Positions 36,100 through 44,814 of a stretch of 64,000 bases of DNA are shown here, in pieces. The notes under the pieces were generated by a model that was given only the letters and a program-made list of their open reading frames with translations, made no database searches and was not told the DNA's origin. Within the stretch, counting starts at the first letter, position 1. Each line of letters starts with the position of its first letter. Position numbers and translations under genes: made by a program. This stretch comes from Lamprobacter modestohalophilus (GTDB taxonomy: Bacteria; Pseudomonadota; Gammaproteobacteria; Chromatiales; Chromatiaceae), in NCBI RefSeq assembly GCF_016583905.1, contig NZ_NRRY01000011.1:51405-115404 (forward strand), written 5' to 3'.

Positions 36100-37101
36100 G
36101 TGACTAACAGCTATACGCAAGAGGACGTTCACAATATCCTTTTGGATTACCGGATACTGAGAGCAAAAATCGATACTGTCAGGATCAAGTTCATCCTGAC
36201 AGAAGCAGCTCAGAGAAAGACCATGGAACGGGCAACCGCAGCCAAAGGGTACGGGCTAGAAATTTGTCCAGTCACCGGAAGCCTCATCAGAGGCGGACAT
36301 TGTTGGAGGCATTGGATGCTGACCTTTCAAGACCCAACCCCAAAGGGCTTACTGGAGGCTTATGCCCGTGTTCATGAACGCTGGGGGATCGAAAACCATC
36401 GTATTAGGCGCATCGATGTCGCCTTTGATGCCAAGCGTAAGGGTGTGAGGAAAGATCAGCCTGTTCCTGATGAACTCGTCCTGTCTTCAGCAAGACATGA
36501 TCTCATCAGCTTGTACCTGTCCTGTCTCGTACCACTGAAACCACACCATGAGTGGCGAGTGTTTTCTCGTGAGGACGAAGACGGAAACACCACGTCCACG
36601 CATTATCTTGGGCACAAGGTTTACGACTTCTTTCGGGTTTACGATAAGGTCGTGGATCAGAGGCAAGACCTTGCACCCGTTGATCGGGTTGCACGTCTTG
36701 AACTCTGTCTTCGCCCCCAAACGGTCTCTCGCTATCTCGGTATCGAGACCATCGACGACCTGGTGGCGTTCGATCAGTGGCGATGCGTGCTTGGTTTCTT
36801 GCAACTCGTTGATCGACATGGCTATTCTTTAAGGGAGCTGCGGGATCGGATGGGTAAAGCACTGGATCGTTTGAGTCAGCACTGGAAGGCGAGTCAACAG
36901 CGATGGGAGCGAACAGCGACAGAGGGTTTTGATTCAGGACGAAAGGCTCATCGAGAAAAGGAGAGCGCAGAGGCTTTTGATAGGGGTGGTGTGATATTTG
37001 ATTTTAATAGAGGGATAAGTTATAAAGAGAATCGATCTGTGCATGCTCCAGAAAGTCAAGTCAATACCCCGCCAAAAACGCATGATCCGAGTCCTTTCTA
37101 A
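36100..37101 (+). CDS. Replication initiation-like protein (Rep_trans/filamentous-phage type)
   Basis: The 333-residue protein has a central block RRIDVAFDAKRKG, later VYDFFRVYDKVVDQR, and VARLELCLRPQTVSRYL. The order R-[IV]-D-[VL]-A-x-D, then Y-x-K near a charged segment, then R-x-E is what I know from Rep_trans/'replication initiation factor' proteins that nick a replication origin. Start is GTG at 36100 with a ribosome binding site GGCGAGAGG. A strong terminator follows. Alternative: an unrelated plasmid-type protein with a similar pattern. Confidence 0.5.
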   Translation: MTNSYTQEDVHNILLDYRILRAKIDTVRIKFILTEAAQRKTMERATAAKGYGLEICPVTGSLIRGGHCWRHWMLTFQDPTPKGLLEAYARVHERWGIENHRIRRIDVAFDAKRKGVRKDQPVPDELVLSSARHDLISLYLSCLVPLKPHHEWRVFSREDEDGNTTSTHYLGHKVYDFFRVYDKVVDQRQDLAPVDRVARLELCLRPQTVSRYLGIETIDDLVAFDQWRCVLGFLQLVDRHGYSLRELRDRMGKALDRLSQHWKASQQRWERTATEGFDSGRKAHREKESAEAFDRGGVIFDFNRGISYKENRSVHAPESQVNTPPKTHDPSPF

Positions 37102-37141
37102 TCATTGTCGGATCACAAAAAGTTCTTCACTGGTGTGATAG

Positions 37142-37181
37142 CAGGGCCTTGATAACAGCGCAATCAAGGCCCTGTTTTTTT
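37142..37181 (+). terminator. Strong rho-independent terminator after the Rep-like gene
   Basis: CAGGGCCTTGAT (37142-37153) pairs with ATCAAGGCCCTG (37163-37174) over nine bases and is followed by seven T. It would stop transcription from the Rep-like gene and, read in reverse, may also serve the acidic CxxC gene. Confidence 0.85.
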
Positions 37182-37223
37182 AGTGATCGGATTTCTTAGA
37201 AAAAGCGGTTCCTGGGTCGTTCT

Positions 37224-37658
37224 CTACCATTCGGAAGCATTTTTGAAAAAGCTGTCATCACGACCAGCATCACAGTCTTCGCATAAAAACACGTCCGGTT
37301 CTGGGTTGGAGACTGCTGGTTGATCGCAGTATTCACAGGTTTCGCCTTCTAAATCCTCATCTTCATCCTCTTCCTCAAATTCTTCCTCCTCTAACGCCTC
37401 CTCCTCTAACGCTTCCTCCTCTAACGCTGCTGCTTGTGGATGGGCTAAGACTTGGGGACCTTCTTCTTGTGAATAGTCGGGTTCTTCGAGGGCCTCTGCT
37501 TGTAGATGGTCTAAGACTTGGGGATCTTCCCCTTGTGAATAGACAGGTTCTTCGAGAGCCTCTGCTTGTAGATGGGCTAGTAATAGGGGGTCGTTTTCAT
37601 TGTAGCCTTCCTGGCTGAACGCCTCCTCGCACTCGGGGCATACGCCTTCATCGTCCAT
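37224..37658 (-). CDS. Very acidic protein with CxxC pairs and tandem 24-residue repeats
   Basis: With the start at 37658 (six bases after a GGAG) the protein has 144 residues. It begins MDDEGVCPECEEAF, has three units with HLQAEALEEP-x-YSQ-E, then an acidic run with EEEALEEEALEEEEFEEEDE and ends GETCEYCDQP...LCEDCDAG. The three CxxC pairs suggest zinc binding at both ends. The pI must be very low, as for DNA-mimic or histone-like antagonists. Neighbour context: island replication genes. I do not know the family. An alternative ATG six bases upstream would abut the GGAG. Confidence 0.55.
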   Translation of the reverse strand: MDDEGVCPECEEAFSQEGYNENDPLLLAHLQAEALEEPVYSQGEDPQVLDHLQAEALEEPDYSQEEGPQVLAHPQAAALEEEALEEEALEEEEFEEEDEDEDLEGETCEYCDQPAVSNPEPDVFLCEDCDAGRDDSFFKNASEW

Positions 37659-38006
37659 CGTCATCTCCAAAAGTAGGTTGGACAGGAACCTAAATGATAG
37701 CCTATGACGCGCTTTGAAACGAGTGCGCATCTGTGAGGTCTTTTCCGGTTCGCGACTCCTTGACCCTTCAACGTATGACCGCGCAAGCGCACGCCTACGC
37801 ATGAGTGCGACGCTTTCAGATCGCGATCAAACGGTAAGAGATCAAACCTCGCGCTTGACCTCAACACGCGTTTGGCTCAGCACCGTTATTTTGCTTGCCT
37901 TCATCATCGGTTGATTCAACGAAAATTCAGCACTGTATTACTGAGATGAAGCGACATCCCCGTCACTTCATTCAACGTTGATCAATCCATTCTGGAGGAA
38001 GACAGC
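37659..38006. other. 348 bp divergent gap, promoter region
   Basis: No convincing gene. It separates the acidic CxxC gene (minus) from the glycine-zipper gene (plus) and must hold both promoters. A short plus-strand frame ending STRVWLSTVILLAFIIG (about 37801-37914) would make a membrane peptide but has no ribosome binding site. GGAGGA at 37993-37998 serves the downstream ATG. Confidence 0.35.
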
Positions 38007-38360
38007 ATGTCTGTTTCATGTCCGAACTGTGGCTCGTCTCAGGTCATCACCCGTGATCTCGGGCGCAAGCTGGGCGGTGCCACGGGCGTGGTCGCGGGCT
38101 CGACCTTAGGCGTGACCGGTGCCCTGCATGGGGGCAGGACCGGTGCGACGATGGGCTTCGCGGTTGCGGGACCGTTGGGCGGTGGCGTGGGAGCGCTCGC
38201 TGGTGCCCTCCTTGGTGGCTTAGCGGGAGGTGCTGCGGGCGGTCTGACCGGGGCCAGACTCGGTGAGCAGATCGATCAGCGCGTGCTCGACAATCACCAG
38301 TGCCAAGCCTGCGGGCAGACCTTCCGCGCGCCCGACGATCCGGTGTTGCCAGCGGACTAA
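38007..38360 (+). CDS. Glycine-zipper protein with split zinc ribbon
   Basis: A 117-residue protein: zinc-ribbon start MSVSCPNCGSSQVITRDLG, a glycine/alanine-rich membrane-type zipper (GGATGVVAGSTLGVTGALHG and AGALLGGLAGGAAGGLTGA, about 22-85), and a second CQACGQTF pair. The two CxxC pairs can form one zinc site only if the glycine helices fold as a hairpin. It may sit in the membrane with zinc-ribbon ends in the cytoplasm. Similar small proteins occur on integrative elements; function unknown. GGAGGA precedes the ATG by eight bases. Confidence 0.6.
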   Translation: MSVSCPNCGSSQVITRDLGRKLGGATGVVAGSTLGVTGALHGGRTGATMGFAVAGPLGGGVGALAGALLGGLAGGAAGGLTGARLGEQIDQRVLDNHQCQACGQTFRAPDDPVLPAD

Positions 38361-38420
38361 TCCCTCACCAACGACCGCCACAGGACCGGAGTCCTGTCCA
38401 CCCCAAGCCAACCCACACCG

Positions 38421-38451
38421 GGCTCGCAGTCTCAGGCTGCGGGCCTTTTTT
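38421..38451 (+). terminator. Terminator hairpin between island genes
   Basis: GGCTCGCAG (38421-38429) pairs with CTGCGGGCC (38437-38445; one G.U pair), followed by TTTTTT. One of several similar hairpins in the 38-45 kb block. Confidence 0.7.
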
Positions 38452-38486
38452 GTGCCGTTGATCCACCCTTTGACCGGAGCATCCAC

Positions 38487-39587
38487 ATGCATCCATCAAC
38501 CCCCGCGTCCGTGCACCCGAGCGCACAGCACGCGCGCGCGACACCGACCCCATCCGCGCCTCCAGCCCCCCGTCTGGAGCCAGCCACCCCGCCTAGGCGT
38601 TATCGTGACCAGGCCCAGCGCCTGATCGAGACCCGCAGTCTGGATCGCGCGTCTTGGCTGGCGATGCGTCGCACCGGGATTGGCAGCTCCGATGCTGCTG
38701 CTGCGGTGGGACTCAATCCCTACCACTCCCAATTGGCCCTCTGGCTGGAGAAGACCGGACGCGCGGAGCCCGAGCCCGAGCCCAGCGGTGAGGCGCGCTT
38801 GAGTAGCCCGCTGCATTGGGGCCAAGTGCTCGAGCCCATCGTCGCGGAGCACTATGCCCAACACACTGGCCATCGGGTGCGACGGGTCAATGCCATCCTG
38901 CAGCACGTCAAGCATCCCTGGATGCTGGCCAACCTCGACCGTGAGGTCATTGGCCATGACGCGGTGCAGATCCTCGAATGCAAGAGCGCTGGGCTCCATG
39001 GCGCCCGGTTGTGGAAGGACGGGGTGCCCGAGTACGTGCAGCTGCAGGTCATGCACCAGTTGGCGGTGACCGGGCAGCAAGGCGCTGATGTGGCGGTCTT
39101 GCTCGCTGGCCATGAGCTGCAGATCCATCGCATCACCCGCGATGAGGCCATGATCGCGCAGCTGATCGCCTTGGAACGTCAGTTCTGGGCGCAGGTGGTC
39201 GAAGACAGACCCCCTCGCGCTGATGGCAGCGACTGCGCTGCCCGGGCCTTGCGCCGCTTATTCCCTCAGGACAACGGACAGACGCTTGACTTCAGCGCTG
39301 ATCCCACCCTGAACCAGACCTTTGTCGACCTGCAACGGGTTCGCCAACGCCTGGACGACCTCCATCAGGAAGAAGCCCGCCTCAAGCAGCAACTGCAGCA
39401 GGCGATGGGACCCGCGACCGGTGCCACCTTTGTCAGTGGTCGCCTGAGCTACAAGCGCAGCGCCCCAAGCCAGCGCCTCGACACCCAGGCCCTGCAACAG
39501 GACCACCCCGCGCTCTATGCCCGGTACCTGAAGTCCGTCCCGGGCTCGAGGCGTTTCCTGGTGCGCGATGAGCGCCCTTCACCTTAA
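38487..39587 (+). CDS. YqaJ-family phage-type exonuclease (lambda Exo-like)
   Basis: The 366-residue protein has an N-terminal Pro/Ala-rich leader (1-50) and the YqaJ core: GIGSSDAAAAVGLNPYHSQL, LHWGQVLEPIVAEHYAQHTG, MLANLDREVIGHDAVQILECKSA and the EYVQLQVMHQLAVTG helix, all typical of lambda Exo/YqaJ recombination nucleases (PD-(D/E)XK). It would degrade one strand of double-strand ends for annealing. C-terminal 120 residues contain a coiled coil. In SXT-type elements a similar Exo pairs with Bet and a CobS-like ATPase. Confidence 0.88.
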   Translation: MHPSTPASVHPSAQHARATPTPSAPPAPRLEPATPPRRYRDQAQRLIETRSLDRASWLAMRRTGIGSSDAAAAVGLNPYHSQLALWLEKTGRAEPEPEPSGEARLSSPLHWGQVLEPIVAEHYAQHTGHRVRRVNAILQHVKHPWMLANLDREVIGHDAVQILECKSAGLHGARLWKDGVPEYVQLQVMHQLAVTGQQGADVAVLLAGHELQIHRITRDEAMIAQLIALERQFWAQVVEDRPPRADGSDCAARALRRLFPQDNGQTLDFSADPTLNQTFVDLQRVRQRLDDLHQEEARLKQQLQQAMGPATGATFVSGRLSYKRSAPSQRLDTQALQQDHPALYARYLKSVPGSRRFLVRDERPSP

Positions 39588-39609
39588 CCCTTCACCCTTC
39601 ACCCTATCC

Positions 39610-39660
39610 GCACCACGCCTCAGAGCGCCCTGTATCGGGCCTCTGGGGCGTGGTGCGTTT
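39610..39660 (+). terminator. Long hairpin between exonuclease and RDF-like genes
   Basis: GCACCACGCCTCAGAG (39610-39625) pairs with CTCTGGGGCGTGGTGC (39641-39656) across a 15-base loop and is followed by GTTTT. Strong stem, short T-run; partial termination is likely. Confidence 0.65.
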
Positions 39661-39685
39661 TGGGTCTTACGATTAGGAGAGTCTC

Positions 39686-40642
39686 ATGCTCAAAGGCTTT
39701 GTCATCACCCCACCCATCCTTGGGCGCATCACCATCGGCAAGGTGGTCGAACACAACGGCAAGCGCCTGCCACAAAAGGACGATCAGTTCACCCTGACCT
39801 CGCAGATCCAGACCCCTGAAGGCTGGCGACGTCATCCGCTCGATGAGACGCTGCGCAACGCGCAACAGGGCAAATTGCGTCGCCTCCCGATCCGCCTGCT
39901 GTTCAACGAGCCCGAGCTGAATCTGCGCGCTGAGTACGCCTTGTTCGATCGCCAAACCGCACGACCCCTGTGCGTGGGCGATGGCGCGCAGTGCAAACGT
40001 CGCACGCGTGAGGGCCTGGAGACCTTGAACTGTCCCGCACCGGACCTGTGCGCCCTGGCCCAAGGCGGGGCCTGTAAGCCCTATGGGCGCTTGAATGTGC
40101 TCATCGGTGAGGAAGACCCGTTGGGCAGCTTCATCTTTCGCACCACGGGCTTTAACTCGATCCGCACCCTGGCAGCGCGACTGGCCTACTTCAAGGCGAT
40201 CTCCGCAAACCGGTTGGCCTGTCTGCCACTGGAGTTGCGCCTACGCGGGAAGTCGACGCGTCAAAGTCACGGGACACCGATCTTCTACGTCGATATCACC
40301 TTACGTGACGGGTGGACGCTGGAGCAGACCCTGGCGGAGGCGCAGCGTTTGGATGAGGAGCGTCAACAGAGCGGGTTCGATCAAAAGGCGCTCGATAAGG
40401 CAGCCAAGGCGGGCTTTGCCAACGGGGCCTTCGAGGACAGTGTTGAGGAGTCCGTCGACGTCATCGAGGAGTTCTATCCCGAGCCAAGGGCTCAGAGCGC
40501 CAGCGAGCCCCTCTCCCAGGCGCCACTGACCTTGGCGGACAAGCTGCAGGCCAAGAGCCAAGCGCAGGCGCCATCGCCACAGGCTGACGCCCTCCCGCAA
40601 CCGGAGGCTGAGCGTCCATCGCGACAGGCCAAGCGGGCCTGA
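39686..40642 (+). CDS. Recombination directionality factor-like / metal-binding protein
   Basis: The 318-residue protein starts MLKGFVITPPILGRITIGKV, with a conserved-looking LRRLPIRLLFNEPELNLRAEY, a cysteine cluster CVGDGAQCKR...NCPAPDLCALAQGGACKPYG, then FIFRTTGFNSIRTLAARLAY and CLPLELRLRGKSTRQSHGTP. That order is the one I know from island proteins labelled 'hydrolase or metal-binding protein' or RDF-like (gp3-type) proteins. It may bind zinc through the four cysteines and influence integrase direction. The C-terminal 60 residues are low-complexity. Assignment to RDFs is uncertain. Confidence 0.5.
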   Translation: MLKGFVITPPILGRITIGKVVEHNGKRLPQKDDQFTLTSQIQTPEGWRRHPLDETLRNAQQGKLRRLPIRLLFNEPELNLRAEYALFDRQTARPLCVGDGAQCKRRTREGLETLNCPAPDLCALAQGGACKPYGRLNVLIGEEDPLGSFIFRTTGFNSIRTLAARLAYFKAISANRLACLPLELRLRGKSTRQSHGTPIFYVDITLRDGWTLEQTLAEAQRLDEERQQSGFDQKALDKAAKAGFANGAFEDSVEESVDVIEEFYPEPRAQSASEPLSQAPLTLADKLQAKSQAQAPSPQADALPQPEAERPSRQAKRA

Positions 40643-40675
40643 GCGCACAGGCGCTGTTTGCTCCCTGACGTCACT

Positions 40676-40716
40676 GCCACAGGACCCGCTGTCGATCCGG
40701 GCAGCGGGCTTGTGGC
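40676..40716 (+). terminator. Hairpin between RDF-like and MoxR-like genes
   Basis: GCCACAGGACCCGCTG (40676-40691) pairs with CAGCGGGCTTGTGGC (40702-40716), with one mismatch or bulge. The downstream T-run is only TTT after CGG. Confidence 0.55.
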
Positions 40717-40743
40717 TCGGTTTCACCCCTTTGGAGACGCCTG

Positions 40744-41700
40744 ATGTCGACTCTACAACCGTTCCAGGTCTCGACCACCTTCAACGTCCAAGCCCATCCC
40801 GAGCTGGAGGTGCTTGGGTTTAGCGATGCCAACCATCCGCAGATTCCCCCGCGTCAGGACGGGTATGTGTTCCGCCATGCCTTGCTGCGCGATGTGCTGG
40901 CCTTTCTCCATGACGCGGGTGGCGATGGGCTGTTCCTGACCGGTCCAACCGGATCGGGTAAGACCTCCCTGATCACCCAGATCGCGGCACGCCTGAACTG
41001 GCCGGTGCAGTCGGTGACCTGTCATGGGCGCCTGGAGCTGCAGGCGTTGATCGGTCAGTTCGTGCTGAACAACGGCTCGACCCAGTTCGTGCATGGGCCA
41101 TTGTCGGTGGCGGCACGCGAGGGCCATCTGCTGATCTTAAACGAGTCCGACCTGATGGACCCCTCGGAGCTGGCGGGGCTCAATGACATCATCGAGGGTC
41201 AACCGCTGGTCATTGCGGAGCATGGCGGGGAGGTGATCCACCCGCATCCGCAGTTTCGGGTCATGGCCACCGGGAACTCTGCGGGATCGGGGGATGGCTC
41301 AGGGCTCTACCAAGGTGTCCTGCGCCAGAACCTGGCCTTCATGGATCGCTTTCGGGTGATCCAAGTCGATTATCCCACCCTGGAGATCGAGCAAGCGGTG
41401 GTACAGCGCGCGGTCCCGAGTCTGCCCTTGGAGATCATCCACAAGATGCTGGTGGTGGCTTTGGAGATCCGTCGCCTGTTCTTGGGCGCAGACCACGAAG
41501 CCCCAGCGCTGACGGTGACCATGAGTACCCGCACCCTGGTGCGCTGGGCAACGTTGGCGATCACCTTCAAGGGCGCCCCGCAGGTGTTCGAGTATGCCCT
41601 GAGCCAAGCCTTGACCGCGCGCGCTGAGCCCGAGCAGCGCGAGGCGATTCATCGCATTGCAGCAGATGTCTTCGGGGACTACTGGGAGCCCGCAGCCTGA
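40744..41700 (+). CDS. MoxR/CobS-like AAA+ ATPase
   Basis: The 318-residue protein has Walker A GPTGSGKTSLI near 68-78, a Walker B region LLILNESDLMDPSELAGLND near 127-146 and a sensor-like FRVMATGNSAGSGDGSGLYQ, matching the CobS/NorQ branch of MoxR ATPases. Such ATPases act with VWA-domain partners to remodel or insert metal into proteins. The partner gene is two ORFs downstream (42894). CobN is absent, so it is not a complete cobaltochelatase. Ribosome binding site TTTGGAG at about 40728-40734. Confidence 0.88.
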   Translation: MSTLQPFQVSTTFNVQAHPELEVLGFSDANHPQIPPRQDGYVFRHALLRDVLAFLHDAGGDGLFLTGPTGSGKTSLITQIAARLNWPVQSVTCHGRLELQALIGQFVLNNGSTQFVHGPLSVAAREGHLLILNESDLMDPSELAGLNDIIEGQPLVIAEHGGEVIHPHPQFRVMATGNSAGSGDGSGLYQGVLRQNLAFMDRFRVIQVDYPTLEIEQAVVQRAVPSLPLEIIHKMLVVALEIRRLFLGADHEAPALTVTMSTRTLVRWATLAITFKGAPQVFEYALSQALTARAEPEQREAIHRIAADVFGDYWEPAA

Positions 41701-41824
41701 GGTGCTGTGAGCGACTCGGACCCGGGAGCGGTTTCGACTTCTCATCCCTTCATCACAACGCCAACGCGGTGCAGAGGCTCGCCCCAGGGTGAGTCTCTGC
41801 GTGACGCGTGGCAGGAGCCCATCC

Positions 41825-42772
41825 ATGTACACCATGACGGAAATCACCGATCGCATCACCCTGGTGGTGCTGGACATCCACATCTGGTCCGGGCGCAAGA
41901 AGCTGCGCGCGGAAGACCTGCATCTGGCGGACGGGGCGATTCCGCCCGAGGAGCTGGTGTCGCTGGGCTCAAAACGGGTCTGCGATCCAGAACCGTTAAA
42001 ACCCTTTCATCGTCTGAAACAATCCGCTGAGCGCGCCTGTCTGCGCATCGGGACGCGGTTTCTTGGGGGCTTTGCGGTGCCCAAGGACCTCAGTGCTGGG
42101 CTGGCGGTAGAGTTGGATCGTCTCAAAGCGGAGTTTGAGGTCCATCGTCAGCGCTTTCTGTCCGGTTATGACCGCGATCTGGAACGCTGGATTGGCACCT
42201 TGCCCGGGTTCGAGGCAGCGATCCGCAGAGCGGTGGAGCCCGTCGAGTGCGTTGCGGGACGCTTGCGCTTTGGTCATCAGTTGGTGGCCATCACCCCTGC
42301 TGAGCAACCGGGCACGCTGGCGGAGACGGTGGAGCGTCTCGGTGATGGCATCTTCGCGGAGGTCGAGCAGATGGCCCGAGAGCTGAACGCGAGCTTCGAG
42401 GGCAAGGACAAGCTGCATCGACGCGCGCTGGGCACCTTTGGACGGGTGCGCGAGAAGCTCGCCTGTCTGAGCTTCATCGATGGGCGTATCCAACCAGTGG
42501 TTGACAGTCTCGATGACTGGCTGCAACGCCTTCCGGTGAGCGCCCCGATCGAGGGCGCCTTGTTCAACGAGGGCTTGGGCCTGGCCTTGTTGCTCTCGGA
42601 TGCGGAGCGCATGGCCCGCCATGGGGGCGGACAGTTGACCCGCACGCGAACGCGCACCCGAGTACCCGCGCAGCGTCGGTCCGATCAGCAACGCGATCCG
42701 GTCTCGCCCGAGCCACCCCCGCTCAGCCCATCACCGCCACCGCGTCAGGAGCCAACCAGCTTCTTCTTCTGA
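41825..42772 (+). CDS. DUF3150 domain protein
   Basis: Starting at the ATG at 41825 (MYTMTEITDRITLVVLDIHI) the protein has 315 residues. The VVLDIHIWSGRKKLRAEDL start followed by a long helical body is typical of DUF3150 proteins that always lie between CobS-like and CobT-like genes in integrative elements. The C-terminus ends in a Pro/Arg-rich tail PPRQEPTSFFF. An upstream GTG is open in frame but CAGGAG at about 41812-41817 fits the ATG. Function unknown; likely a partner of the ATPase/VWA pair. Confidence 0.75.
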   Translation: MYTMTEITDRITLVVLDIHIWSGRKKLRAEDLHLADGAIPPEELVSLGSKRVCDPEPLKPFHRLKQSAERACLRIGTRFLGGFAVPKDLSAGLAVELDRLKAEFEVHRQRFLSGYDRDLERWIGTLPGFEAAIRRAVEPVECVAGRLRFGHQLVAITPAEQPGTLAETVERLGDGIFAEVEQMARELNASFEGKDKLHRRALGTFGRVREKLACLSFIDGRIQPVVDSLDDWLQRLPVSAPIEGALFNEGLGLALLLSDAERMARHGGGQLTRTRTRTRVPAQRRSDQQRDPVSPEPPPLSPSPPPRQEPTSFFF

Positions 42773-42839
42773 TTGGCGCGCGCATCCCAAGCGCACGATC
42801 AGGGGCCTGCATCCAACCCACGTATCCATCCACCCACCC

Positions 42840-42874
42840 AAGGCGCAGCGACTTACCGGTCCTGCGCCTTTTTT
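42840..42874 (+). terminator. Terminator between DUF3150 and VWA genes
   Basis: AAGGCGCAG (42840-42848) pairs perfectly with CTGCGCCTT (42862-42870), followed by TTTT. It lies only 20 bases upstream of the next ATG. Confidence 0.75.
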
Positions 42875-42893
42875 GTTGCCTGGAGCACCACGC

Positions 42894-44708
42894 ATGCGTC
42901 TGAACACCCTCAACCACGCCTTACCCATCGTCGCTGCTGCCTATGGTCGCCAATTCGGTGTCGCGGTTCATGTCGGTGGCGACACCGCTTGTACCGATGG
43001 TCGCACCATCCAGATCCCGCAGCTGGTCGATGATCCGATTGCCAAGACCCTGGCCTGGGGCTATCTGGCCCATGAGGCGGGGCATGTGCGCCATACCGAC
43101 TTCAACGTCTGGCCAGACACCGCTCAGCACACCGCACTGACCCGCACGATCACCAATATCTTAGAAGATGTGCGCATCGAGCAGGCGATGCTGCGCGACT
43201 ATCCCGGGACGCGTCAGACCCTGGACGCGGTCTTGGACTGGATGCTGGCCAAGGGCCAGATCAGTGCCCCCACACCCCACGCATCACCGCCGACGGTGTT
43301 TGCCAATAGCCTGTTGGTGTTGGCCCGCTATCGCTATCGCCAGCAGGCGATGTTGGCCACTGTAGCGAGCCAGGCGGAGCAGGTGTTGCGACAGGTCTTC
43401 CCCGCCCGCTTCGTGCATCGGTTATTGGGCTTGATGACAGCGATCCCGCAGTTGGGCAGTACCGCTGAGGCGGTGGATCTGGCCCAGCGGATCATCGCTT
43501 TGATGGAAGAGGAGACACAGGCACCGGTGCCTCACTCGCACGCGCCAACACCCGCAGCGGATGCGCGACCAGGGCAGCAGGAAGCACCGGTGCAGACACC
43601 ACCAGAGTCGTCGGGTGAGGTGGGTGCTGATGCGGATGATGGAGACCCTGACGATCAGGGTGGCGATGGAGCGGACGCGCCTCAGACAGAAGACCAGTCC
43701 ACTCAGGGTGCTGAGCACGACGGACAGGATAGCGGATCGGTTGCTGATGACGGTGACGCTGGGGCTGAGGCTGAGTCTTGCGCAGCGGGGTCGAAGATGG
43801 ACACGGACAGGGACAGGGATGCAGCGGTCAGCGCAGCAGGCTCCGCAGTGGCGCAGACCCTGTCTGCCAATGCGGATGCCTTCCCTGAGGATCTCTTTAC
43901 CCAACTGGCAGCGGTCTTGGACACGCACAGTCAGGCGTCACCGACCCTGATGCCAACGCTGGAGCGCAGCGAGGGGCCTCAGGACCAGGGTCAAGCGCTG
44001 TTGCAGCAGGTCAGAACCCACTCCGCGACGCTGACCACACGGTTACAGGCGCTGGTGGAATCGCAGACCCGCACGCGCAGTCGCATCGTTCGCGCTGGTC
44101 GCCACCTCAGTGGTGCGCATCTGCATCGCGCAGGCGTCGGTGATCCGCGTCTGTTCCGACGCACCGATGCGCGACGGGCACCGAATACAGCGATCCATCT
44201 GTTGGTCGATCTATCCAGTTCGATGCGTGGTTACCAGGATCGTTTGGCCTTGGAGGCGGCGATGGCGCTGGCCTTGGCGTTGGAACCGATCCGGGGGGTG
44301 TCGCGGGCAGTGACAGCGTTTCCGGGGCGTCAGGGAGATGAGGCACAGGTGACGCAACTGCTGGCCCATGGCGAGCGGGTGGCGCGTCGCTCCGGGGCCT
44401 TTGTGCAACGGGGACGGGGCTCGACCCCGATGACCGGGGCGTTGTGGTTTGCCACAGCGGATCTGTTGGCACGTCCTGAGCCCAGAAAGGTGTTGTTGAC
44501 CCTGACCGATGGCATCCCGAATGACTTGGACAGTGCGCGGGCCTTGATCAAGCAGGCGGGGAGCGCGGGGATCGAGCTGATCGGGGTTGGCATCGCGCAT
44601 GACGTCAGTCGGGTGTTCCCGCTGGCGATCCGCATCGAGGCCATCGCGACGCTGAAACAAGCGTTGTTCCAGGTCGCGGAGCAGCTGTTGTTGTGGCGTC
44701 GACCTTAG
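42894..44708 (+). CDS. CobT-like protein with N-terminal HEXXH and C-terminal VWA domain
   Basis: From the ATG at 42894 (after TGGAG) the protein has 604 residues. It has HEAGHVRHTDFNVW with a zinc-peptidase type HEXXH at 60-64, a long acidic, low-complexity linker (about 210-330), and a C-terminal VWA domain whose MIDAS starts DLSSS at residues 439-443, followed by LTDGIPND. The whole organisation resembles CobT-type proteins and island 'CobT-like' genes of SXT. With the ATPase upstream it should form an AAA+/VWA machine. The HEXXH is seen in the sequence; proteolytic activity is inference. Confidence 0.8.
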   Translation: MRLNTLNHALPIVAAAYGRQFGVAVHVGGDTACTDGRTIQIPQLVDDPIAKTLAWGYLAHEAGHVRHTDFNVWPDTAQHTALTRTITNILEDVRIEQAMLRDYPGTRQTLDAVLDWMLAKGQISAPTPHASPPTVFANSLLVLARYRYRQQAMLATVASQAEQVLRQVFPARFVHRLLGLMTAIPQLGSTAEAVDLAQRIIALMEEETQAPVPHSHAPTPAADARPGQQEAPVQTPPESSGEVGADADDGDPDDQGGDGADAPQTEDQSTQGAEHDGQDSGSVADDGDAGAEAESCAAGSKMDTDRDRDAAVSAAGSAVAQTLSANADAFPEDLFTQLAAVLDTHSQASPTLMPTLERSEGPQDQGQALLQQVRTHSATLTTRLQALVESQTRTRSRIVRAGRHLSGAHLHRAGVGDPRLFRRTDARRAPNTAIHLLVDLSSSMRGYQDRLALEAAMALALALEPIRGVSRAVTAFPGRQGDEAQVTQLLAHGERVARRSGAFVQRGRGSTPMTGALWFATADLLARPEPRKVLLTLTDGIPNDLDSARALIKQAGSAGIELIGVGIAHDVSRVFPLAIRIEAIATLKQALFQVAEQLLLWRRP

Positions 44709-44762
44709 GGGCTTGGCTGCGTCCATCGGTCCCTTTTTTTCCTTCACCCTTGCGGGTAGATC

Positions 44763-44780
44763 GCAGCCCGCAGGGGCTGC
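44763..44780 (+). terminator. Hairpin before radC
   Basis: GCAGCCC (44763-44769) pairs with GGGCTGC (44774-44780) over a four-base loop; a run of T follows at 44795-44800. It continues the series of hairpins separating the island genes. Confidence 0.5.
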
Positions 44781-44814
44781 TGTGTCTGCCTGCGTTTTTT
44801 AACGGAGATAGACA

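Noticed and set aside
40744..44708. Complete cobaltochelatase (CobS-CobT) for vitamin B12 synthesis
   Set aside because: No CobN and no corrin genes; the neighbours are recombination genes, so a repurposed AAA+/VWA pair is more likely.
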